A stretch of 11,540 nucleotides of DNA from JAIUZI01 sp041594355 (lineage in GTDB: Bacteria > Pseudomonadota > Alphaproteobacteria > Rhodobacterales > Rhodobacteraceae): NCBI GenBank assembly GCA_041594355.1, contig JBFHMM010000118.1, positions 1 through 11,540 of the forward strand, read 5' to 3'. The position numbers and the translations under genes were made by a program. Positions 1 to 5,518 of this stretch are shown here, piece by piece. The notes below the pieces were generated by a model. The model was not told where the DNA came from. It was given only the letters and a program-made list of their open reading frames with translations, and made no database searches. How positions within the stretch are numbered: the stretch's first letter is position 1; every line of letters begins with the position of its first letter.

Positions 1-1759
1 GGGCGCTATCCAATTGCCGCTCGTAGTCCACCTCGGCTTTCAGCCGGGCCGTCAGTTCCTGACTCAAAGTGGCGCTCCCCGGCCATTGCGCAAAGAAATC
101 TCCGCCGATTACAGCGTCGAACACCGAGGCATTCCGCGACAAATAACTCGCCAGTTCAGGCGAGGTGCCAACGATGTCAATCAACAGATCGATCAGCTGC
201 GGATTGGCGTCAAACAGCGAAAACAGCTGCACCCCCGCCGGCAGCCCGGACAGGAACCCGTCAAGAGCCAGCAGCGCTTCGTCCGGCCGTGCGGTCCGCG
301 ACAGGCGTGACAGAAGTTCCGGCTTCAACCGTTCAAAGATCCGCGCCGCCCGTTGTGTCCGTAATGCCGGGTAGCCGGGCCAGCGCGCCAGAACCGATGC
401 GTCTAACTCCTGCGATTGCTTGGCCGGTCTCGGGTCGCTGCCCGGCGCAAAGAAACCCTCGGTCAGTTCGTGTACCTCGGCCAATCGCACGGACAGGTCC
501 GCCGCCAGGCTGTCTACGTCGGTGCCCATCAGACACGCCACCCGCGCCAGGCCATCCGGCGACTGCGGCACCTGGTGGGTCTGGGCATCGTGTACCATCT
601 GGATCCGGTGTTCAACTTCACGGTGGCTGCGGTAATGATCGGTCAGGCGATCCGCAACATCCTTTGGGATCCATCCCTTTCCGGCCAGCGCCGCCAGCCC
701 CGGCACCGTGCCGCGCACCCGCAAGTCTCGATCGCGGCCACCGGCAATCAGCTGTCTGGTCTGCGTAAAGAACTCGATCTCGCGAATGCCGCCACGCCCC
801 AGTTTCATATCATGACCGGGGACTGACGTCGGTCCGCCGGTGCCCTTCGTTTCGCGGATGCGCAACCGCATGTCGTGAGCGTCCTCAATCGCCGCGAAAT
901 CCAGATGACGGCGCCAGACGAATGGCGTCAGAGTTTCCAGAAAGCGTGCGCCGGCCTCAAGATCACCGGCACAGGGGCGCGCCTTGATGTAGGCCGCCCG
1001 TTCCCATGTGCGACCAAGGCTTTCGTAATATGTCTCGGCGGCGGCCATCGACAGGCAGACCGGTGTTACCGACGGATCAGGCCGCAGCCGCAGATCGGTA
1101 CGGAACACATAGCCATCCGCGGTCTTTTCACTCAGCGCCGTGCTCATGTTGCGTGTGGCACGAACCAGTGCGTGACGCGCCTCATGAAAGTCGTCCGGAT
1201 CATAGCGGGTTTCATCGAACAGACAGATCAGGTCGATGTCAGAGCTGTAGTTGAGCTCATGCGCACCCATCTTGCCCATCGCGAGGATGGTCAACCCCGC
1301 GGCGGTCTCCACATCGCCCTCGCCTTGCCCCGGCAACTTGCCGCGTCGGATCAGCGACGCGATTTCCACCTTGATCGCCACATCGCAGGCCAGGTCACCC
1401 AGATCGGTGAGCAATCCGGTCACCCGTTCAAGCGGCCAGGCACCGGCGAGATCCGCAAGTGCGGTCAGCAGCGCCAGCCTCCGCTTTCCCCGCCGTAGCC
1501 CCGGCTTCAACTGATCGGGCGGCAGGTCGCGCATCTCGGCCAAAAGGTCAAAAGCAGATTTGTCAGGGTCTTCAAGCGCCTGCGCAATCCATTTGGATTC
1601 GCGTTCGATCAACCCTTTCAGATAGGGGCTGGATCCCCCCGCCCCTTCGACCAGAGCGGCCAGATCGCCGGAAAGAGCCGGCACGGCGGCGCGAGTCTCG
1701 GCCCCGAGCGCGGGGTCAAAGGGGCGGGGCAAACGGGCGATTTTCATTGGTCCGGACAT
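1..1759 (-). CDS. glnE: Glutamine synthetase adenylyltransferase/deadenylylase GlnE, partial (C-terminus outside window)
   Basis: GlnE adds AMP to and removes AMP from glutamine synthetase under PII/GlnD control, so it sets nitrogen assimilation in the cytoplasm. The minus-strand frame is open from the start to base 1, giving about 586 residues of a family usually near 930-950. The N-terminal nucleotidyltransferase fold is clear: AMGKMGAHELNYSSDIDLI lies at about residues 160-178, with the metal-binding pair D174 and D176. The family signature GRGGIREIEF lies at about 321-330. By analogy with E. coli GlnE this N-terminal half is the deadenylylating domain. The second, adenylylating, active site would lie beyond base 1 and is not seen. 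Two in-frame ATGs (1759 and 1747) compete as start and neither has a good ribosome binding site. I chose 1759 because it leaves a more usual leader before the LPRPF motif. It is divergent from the YbaK-like gene, about 84 bp away. Confidence 0.95.
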   Translation of the reverse strand, partial: MSGPMKIARLPRPFDPALGAETRAAVPALSGDLAALVEGAGGSSPYLKGLIERESKWIAQALEDPDKSAFDLLAEMRDLPPDQLKPGLRRGKRRLALLTALADLAGAWPLERVTGLLTDLGDLACDVAIKVEIASLIRRGKLPGQGEGDVETAAGLTILAMGKMGAHELNYSSDIDLICLFDETRYDPDDFHEARHALVRATRNMSTALSEKTADGYVFRTDLRLRPDPSVTPVCLSMAAAETYYESLGRTWERAAYIKARPCAGDLEAGARFLETLTPFVWRRHLDFAAIEDAHDMRLRIRETKGTGGPTSVPGHDMKLGRGGIREIEFFTQTRQLIAGGRDRDLRVRGTVPGLAALAGKGWIPKDVADRLTDHYRSHREVEHRIQMVHDAQTHQVPQSPDGLARVACLMGTDVDSLAADLSVRLAEVHELTEGFFAPGSDPRPAKQSQELDASVLARWPGYPALRTQRAARIFERLKPELLSRLSRTARPDEALLALDGFLSGLPAGVQLFSLFDANPQLIDLLIDIVGTSPELASYLSRNASVFDAVIGGDFFAQWPGSATLSQELTARLKAEVDYERQLDSA

Positions 1760-1843
1760 GGGGCCAAACTGCGTCCACGATATTTCAAGGTCAATGCGGC
1801 AAATGCTTGAAACCCGCCGGGAAGCCGGGCAAGACTTCGGTGC

Positions 1844-2326
1844 ATGAGCAAAAGTCTGAAACGAGTCCGCGCCGCGCTCGAAGCTGCCGGGTTGAACCCG
1901 GAAATCATCGAAACCCCAATGGCGCGAACCGCAGCCGATGCGGCCACGGCCGTTGATTGCGATGTGGACCAGATCGCCAAGTCGATCATCTTTCGCGGAA
2001 AGGAAACCGGAACCGCCCTTCTATTTCTGACGGCCGGAGGCAACCGGGTCGACGCGGCCAAAGCGGCAGCCGTGGCCGGAGAACCGCTGGGCAAGGCCGA
2101 TGCAGCCTTGGTTCGGGCGCAAACCGGTTTTGCCATCGGTGGTGTTTCACCCGTCGGGCACCTGAATCCCATCCGCGCCTTCATGGATCCCCGGTTACAG
2201 GATTTCTCCCGGATCTGGGCCGCCGCCGGCACTCCCCACCATGTCTTTGCTGTCGAACCCCACCAATTATGCCACCTTTGCAGCGCCCAATTTATTGATT
2301 TTACGTCGCAAAATCAGTTAATGTAA
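1844..2326 (+). CDS. YbaK/ProX-type aminoacyl-tRNA deacylase (editing domain protein)
   Basis: This 160-residue protein is a stand-alone YbaK/EbsC-fold editing enzyme. Such proteins hydrolyse misacylated tRNAs in the cytoplasm (E. coli YbaK acts on Cys-tRNA(Pro), ProX on Ala-tRNA(Pro)). Seen in the sequence: QIAKSIIF at about residues 43-50, carrying the lysine (K46) conserved in the family; FLTAGGNRVD at 61-70; the GGVSPVGH loop at 99-106; and the C-terminal PHHVFAV...IDFT strand at 131-154. Length and order fit the full domain. The ATG at 1844 is preceded by no strong Shine-Dalgarno sequence. The last two codons before the stop lie inside the first 19-bp palindrome (2321-2339), so its 3' end overlaps control DNA of the next gene. 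Which misacylated tRNA it edits cannot be told from sequence alone, so no symbol is given. Confidence 0.88.
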   Translation: MSKSLKRVRAALEAAGLNPEIIETPMARTAADAATAVDCDVDQIAKSIIFRGKETGTALLFLTAGGNRVDAAKAAAVAGEPLGKADAALVRAQTGFAIGGVSPVGHLNPIRAFMDPRLQDFSRIWAAAGTPHHVFAVEPHQLCHLCSAQFIDFTSQNQLM

Positions 2327-2339
2327 AAAACATTCACAT
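2321..2339. promoter_or_regulatory. 19-bp palindrome, putative operator site 1
   Basis: The sequence ATGTAAAAAACATTCACAT is an imperfect dyad with two 8-bp arms around a 3-bp centre (arm consensus ATGTRAAW). It overlaps the stop codon of the upstream deacylase gene and sits about 85 bp ahead of the DUF2852 start. A near-inverted copy lies at 2380-2398. Binding by a dimeric repressor or activator is inferred; the regulator is not identified. Confidence 0.55.
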
Positions 2340-2379
2340 GACCTCTTGCAATGCTTCTCCGGAACTCCGATCTAACACA

Positions 2380-2398
2380 ATGTGAAAGGCATTTACAT
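2380..2398. promoter_or_regulatory. 19-bp palindrome, putative operator site 2
   Basis: The sequence ATGTGAAAGGCATTTACAT has the same 8-3-8 layout as site 1 and matches the reverse complement of site 1 at 15 of 19 positions. The centres of the two sites are 59 bp apart. A weak promoter-like pair, TTGCAA (2346-2351) and GATCTA (2369-2374) with a 17-bp spacer, lies between them, so site 2 would cover the transcription start. It also contains the upstream ATG at 2382, which is one reason not to use that ATG as the DUF2852 start. Confidence 0.55.
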
Positions 2399-2423
2399 CA
2401 CATCAAACCTGGAGACACCGACA

Positions 2424-2876
2424 ATGACCACCGTAACCGACCCCGTCCCTGCCCCGGACCATCCGGGCTGGTTTTCCCGCGCTGAAGCCTGGCTTGACGA
2501 CAAAGGCAACGGTGCCTGGATCGCAGCCATGGTCCTTGGCTTTGTCTTCTTCTGGCCCGTCGGCCTCGCCCTTCTGTTTTATATGATCTGGAGCAAACGC
2601 ATGTTCAGCAAGTCCTGCCGCCACCACCGCTCCCACCGCTCCGGCCCGCCCTGGGCCCGTCACGGGATGCGCGCCATGTCATCAACCGGTAACACCGCCT
2701 TTGACATGTACAAAGAAGAAACCCTGCGCCGTCTCGAACGCGAACAAAACGACTTCGAGAACTTTCTTGAGCGTCTGCGCGAAGCGAAAGACAAGGCAGA
2801 GTTCGACCAGTTCATGGAAGAACGTGCCCGCAAGGCCAGCCAAGACGACGACAAGACCGACAATGACGCGGCCTAA
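2424..2876 (+). CDS. DUF2852 family membrane-anchored coiled-coil protein
   Basis: This 150-residue protein matches the alphaproteobacterial DUF2852 family, whose function is unknown. Residues 1-31 are a short soluble head, about 32-55 form one hydrophobic membrane segment (WIAAMVLGFVFFWPVGLALLF), 57-82 are basic and His/Arg-rich, and 93-140 form a charged amphipathic helix, likely coiled coil (ETLRRLEREQNDFENFLERL followed by REAKDKAEFDQFM). The tail is very acidic. The start at 2424 has GGAG at 2411-2414, 9 bp upstream. An in-frame ATG at 2382 is less likely because it sits inside an operator-like palindrome and has no comparable ribosome site. Expression is probably controlled through the two palindromes upstream. 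It is likely monocistronic, given the hairpin that follows. Confidence 0.88.
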   Translation: MTTVTDPVPAPDHPGWFSRAEAWLDDKGNGAWIAAMVLGFVFFWPVGLALLFYMIWSKRMFSKSCRHHRSHRSGPPWARHGMRAMSSTGNTAFDMYKEETLRRLEREQNDFENFLERLREAKDKAEFDQFMEERARKASQDDDKTDNDAA

Positions 2877-2904
2877 CCCCCGCCGCATTATAATGTCCCT
2901 CGCA

Positions 2905-2928
2905 GCCCCGGACGGAAGCGTCCGGGGC
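2905..2928 (+). terminator. Hairpin, probable terminator after the DUF2852 gene
   Basis: A perfect 10-bp G+C-rich stem (GCCCCGGACG pairing with CGTCCGGGGC) closes a GAAG tetraloop. It is followed by GATCTCTTT, a poor but pyrimidine-rich tail. It lies 28 bp after the stop codon and 29 bp before the RDD gene, so it could be a terminator, an attenuator, or a 3'-end stabiliser. Confidence 0.5.
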
Positions 2929-2957
2929 GATCTCTTTCCCTCCATTCGTTTGGACCC

Positions 2958-3395
2958 ATGCAACAGCTTCCCGACCCCCATCGCCAACCACAGTTCTATG
3001 CGTCAGTGCCGCTGAAACGGCTGATTGCATGGATCATCGATAGTGTCGTGATCCTGCTGATCGCGCTGATCGTGGTTACACTGACCCTATTTGTCGGTTT
3101 CTTTGTCTGGCCAATTCTTTACCTCGTCGTCGGCTTTGCCTATCGGGTTGTGACCATCACCAACGGGTCCGCGACACTTGGAATGCGGTTTGCTGGAATC
3201 GAATTGCGCGACGCCTACGGTGCACGGTTGGATTTTGGCAGCGCCTTGGCGCACACCACGGGCTATACCATCAGCCTCGCGATCCCGCTGTTGCAGGTGA
3301 TATCGGTGGTGATGATGCTGACCGGAGCGCGTGGCCAGGGATTGACGGACGCCTTTTTAGGAACCGTCGCATTAAACCGCCGGGCAGCGATCTAG
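2958..3395 (+). CDS. RDD family small membrane protein
   Basis: This 145-residue integral membrane protein has the RDD domain layout. KRLIAWIIDSVVI at about residues 20-32 carries the signature Arg (R21) and Asp (D28). Hydrophobic segments fall near 26-46 and 47-66. SATLGMRFAGIEL at 71-83 is the conserved loop, the third membrane region is about 100-122, and the GQGLTDAFLGT motif is at 127-137. RDD proteins are found widely, and some have been linked to ion transport, but no substrate can be assigned here. The ATG at 2958 has only a weak GGA 5-7 bp upstream. A perfect TATAAT stands at 2889-2894 but lacks a convincing -35 box. The next gene, bpt, follows after 65 bp and has its own promoter-like signal. 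Confidence 0.87.
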   Translation: MQQLPDPHRQPQFYASVPLKRLIAWIIDSVVILLIALIVVTLTLFVGFFVWPILYLVVGFAYRVVTITNGSATLGMRFAGIELRDAYGARLDFGSALAHTTGYTISLAIPLLQVISVVMMLTGARGQGLTDAFLGTVALNRRAAI

Positions 3396-3412
3396 ACCCT
3401 CTCAATCCGCAC

Positions 3413-3441
3413 TTGGCGCTGGTCAGATCGGTTGCTATCAT
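3413..3441 (+). promoter_or_regulatory. Sigma-70-type promoter candidate for bpt
   Basis: TTGGCG at 3413-3418 and TATCAT at 3436-3441 are separated by exactly 17 bp. The -10 box matches TATAAT at five of six positions. The predicted transcription start falls near 3448, leaving a leader of about 13 nt before the bpt ATG at 3461. This was read by eye and has not been tested. Confidence 0.45.
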
Positions 3442-3460
3442 TTGTTGAAACGAGTCCGGG

Positions 3461-4282
3461 ATGTCCATGCGCCATACGCTGCCGATTGCGCCACAATTCT
3501 ATGTGACCGCCCCACAGCCGTGCCCTTATCTTGACGGCAGGATGGAGCGTAAGCTGTTCACCGCCCTACAGGGCGAAGGTGCGGAGCAACTGAACAATTC
3601 GCTGTCCCAGCAGGGGTTCAGGCGGTCGCAGAACGTATTGTACAGACCGTCTTGCGCCGATTGCTCCGCATGCCTGTCGGCCCGGATCAACATTTCCGAG
3701 TTCAAACCTTCGAAGACACAGAAACGGGTATTACGCCGCAATGCGGCGATGAATCGCCGCGCGACCTCACCTTGGGCGACCGAAGACCAGTACGCACTGT
3801 TCCGGTCCTACTTGGACGCCCGCCATGCCGACGGCGGCATGGCCGACATGGATGTCTTTGAATTCGCTGCCATGGTCGAAGAAACGCCGATCCGCAGCCG
3901 CGTAATCGAATACACCGATGACGACACATTAATTGCCGTCAGCCTGACCGATGTACTCGAAGACGGGTTGTCCATGGTTTATTCCTTCTATGCCCCCGAT
4001 CGGCCGCAGGCGTCGCTCGGGACATGGATGATACTGGATCACATCGAGATCGCGCGCCAGGCCGGGCTGCAGTATGTTTACCTTGGGTATTGGGTCCCGG
4101 GCAGCGCAAAAATGGGATACAAGGCGCGGTTCTCCGGCCTTGAGGTCTATGTCGGCGGCAAATGGCGACCGATGACCGATCCCTCGGATTTCACGGACAC
4201 CACGCATCCCTTGTCGACCGACCCTATTGCCGAACAGGTCGCCAACATCAGCTTGCCCGACCGCCGACCCACTCACAGGTAA
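3461..4282 (+). CDS. bpt: Aspartate/glutamate leucyltransferase Bpt (arginyltransferase family)
   Basis: Bpt transfers leucine from Leu-tRNA to proteins that begin with Asp or Glu, creating an N-degron that ClpS delivers to ClpAP in the cytoplasm. The 273-residue product has the N-terminal Cys cluster expected of the ATE/Bpt family: C21 in PQPCPYLDGR, then YRPSCADCSAC with C65, C68 and C71. The C-terminal acyltransferase part shows MVYSFYAPDRPQASLGTW at 172-189, YLGYWVPGSAKMGYKARF at about 207-224, and GKWRP at 233-237. Length is normal for bacterial Bpt. The ATG at 3461 is used; a second in-frame ATG lies two codons on. Many genome annotations call this family arginyl-tRNA-protein transferase; the bacterial members tested transfer leucine. 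No clpS, clpA or aat gene is in the window, so it appears to be transcribed alone. Confidence 0.94.
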   Translation: MSMRHTLPIAPQFYVTAPQPCPYLDGRMERKLFTALQGEGAEQLNNSLSQQGFRRSQNVLYRPSCADCSACLSARINISEFKPSKTQKRVLRRNAAMNRRATSPWATEDQYALFRSYLDARHADGGMADMDVFEFAAMVEETPIRSRVIEYTDDDTLIAVSLTDVLEDGLSMVYSFYAPDRPQASLGTWMILDHIEIARQAGLQYVYLGYWVPGSAKMGYKARFSGLEVYVGGKWRPMTDPSDFTDTTHPLSTDPIAEQVANISLPDRRPTHR

Positions 4283-4356
4283 AAAGAGGCTGACGCGGCG
4301 TCGTTGACCCGTCCCTTGCGCCGACGCTTTAGGCTGCCGTAAAAAGGGAGCACCAG

Positions 4357-5441
4357 ATGTCGAGAATACCACATTGGAAGTCCGCAAGTCGAACTTGGCG
4401 GATCTTCGCGTTACGAAATCGACAACAGGTGAGGTGCAGGACGGCACGATCCTGGTGCGTGTCGCCCGGTTCGGGTTGACCGCCAACAACATCACCTGTG
4501 GCGTTGTCGGAGACCGGATCGGATACTGGAATTTCTACCCGCCAGCCGACGGCGACTAGGGCATTGTCCCGGTCTGGAGCATCGGGATCATCGAACGCTC
4601 GAGCGCGGCGGGTGTTGCCGAAGGGGAACAGTTGTATGGCTATTGGCCGATGGGTAGCCACTCGGTTCTGGACCCGGCCCGTGTTGACGACAGCCGGCTC
4701 TTTGACGGATCCGAACACTGGCGCGATTTTGCAGCGGTCTACAACCGCGACCTACGTTTGTCGAACGACCCCCAGGACAATCCGGCCACCGATGACATGC
4801 GAATGGTGCTCTGGCCCCTGTATGCGACCTCTTACTGCCTCTATGATTTCGCTCTGAACAACGACTGGTTTGGCGCCGAACAGGTGTTGATCGTCTCAGC
4901 TTCGTCCAAAACAGGCATCGGCACCGGCTATGCCTTCAAGGCCGATCCAGATGCTCCAAAGGTCATTGGGATGACGTCCGCAGGGAACCGCGACAAGGTC
5001 GAGGCTCTGAACCTCTTTGACGACGTCCTCCAGTAAGACGAGATCGAAACGCGATTGGATGCCGGTCGCAAGACGCTGATCATCGATATGTCAGGAAATG
5101 GCGGCGTAATCGGGCGCCTGCACAAGCAGCTGGGTAACAACATGGCTTTCACCAGCTACGTCGGCCTGACCCATTATAACGAGACGGGCATGGGCGCGGA
5201 TTACATCCGTGACCGCAGCGCAATGTTCTTTGCCCCCGGCCATATTGCCAAGCATGGCAAGGACTGGGGGCCGGCGGAATTCGAGCGCCGGTCCGGCGCC
5301 TTCTGGCAGCAGGCGATGCGATCCAGCGAGAGCTGGCTGAAGATCACCCACGCAGAGGGGCCGGCGGAGGCCGAGGCAGCCTATCGCGAGGTTCTCGAGG
5401 GGCGGACACCCCCGGATCGCGCCTGGACCGTGACGCTTTGA
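4357..5441 (+). pseudogene. DUF2855 family protein, broken by one frameshift and two in-frame stops
   Basis: Joined in one frame, bases 4362-5441 read as a nearly full DUF2855 protein of about 361 residues, a family of unknown function. Recognisable parts are LTANNITCGVVGDRIGYWNF near residues 41-60, LYGYWPMGSHSVLDPARV, WPLYATSYCLYDFALNNDWFGA, VSASSKTGIGTGYAF and FFAPGHI...DWGP. Three lesions break it. The well-placed ATG at 4357 (GGGAG at 4346-4350) is out of frame with the body, as if one base were lost in codon 2 or 3; the only in-frame start is TTG at 4374, without a ribosome site. TAG at 4557-4559 replaces a codon where the context ADGD-GIVPVW suggests Trp. TAA at 5034-5036 replaces a codon before DEIE where Tyr is likely. 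Everything between is open and conserved, so decay looks recent. Sequencing error is possible but would need three independent errors in one gene. Confidence 0.88.
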
Positions 5442-5471
5442 TCGATGGATTGACCGGCCTTGGCACATAAA

Positions 5472-5497
5472 AAAAGGGGGCCCCGCGGCCCCCTTTT
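5472..5497. terminator. Strong bidirectional rho-independent terminator
   Basis: An 11-bp perfect stem (AAAAGGGGGCC pairing with GGCCCCCTTTT) closes a 4-nt loop, with an A run on the left and a T run on the right, so it can stop transcription from both sides. It sits 30 bp after the DUF2855 stop and 21 bp beyond the dctM stop on the other strand, exactly where two convergent units meet. Confidence 0.9.
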
Positions 5498-5518
5498 CCC
5501 TGTCTATGTCAGACCTTG

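Noticed and set aside
875..1498. Plus-strand open frame of 207 codons within glnE
   Set aside because: It is the antisense shadow of conserved GlnE sequence in G+C-rich DNA, with no ribosome site and no recognisable domain.
2889..2894. Perfect TATAAT upstream of the RDD gene
   Set aside because: No acceptable -35 box lies 16-18 bp upstream, and the start would place the strong hairpin within the leader. It may still work but is not supported.
4298..4327. Inverted repeat GCGTCG...CGACGC after bpt as a terminator
   Set aside because: Only a 6-bp stem with an 18-nt loop and TTTAGG after it; too weak compared with the clear terminator at 5472-5497.
4557..4559. TAG as a recoded (pyrrolysine or suppressor) codon in the DUF2855 gene
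   Set aside because: A second, different stop (TAA) and a start-proximal frameshift occur in the same gene, and no recoding machinery is visible. Pseudogene decay is simpler.
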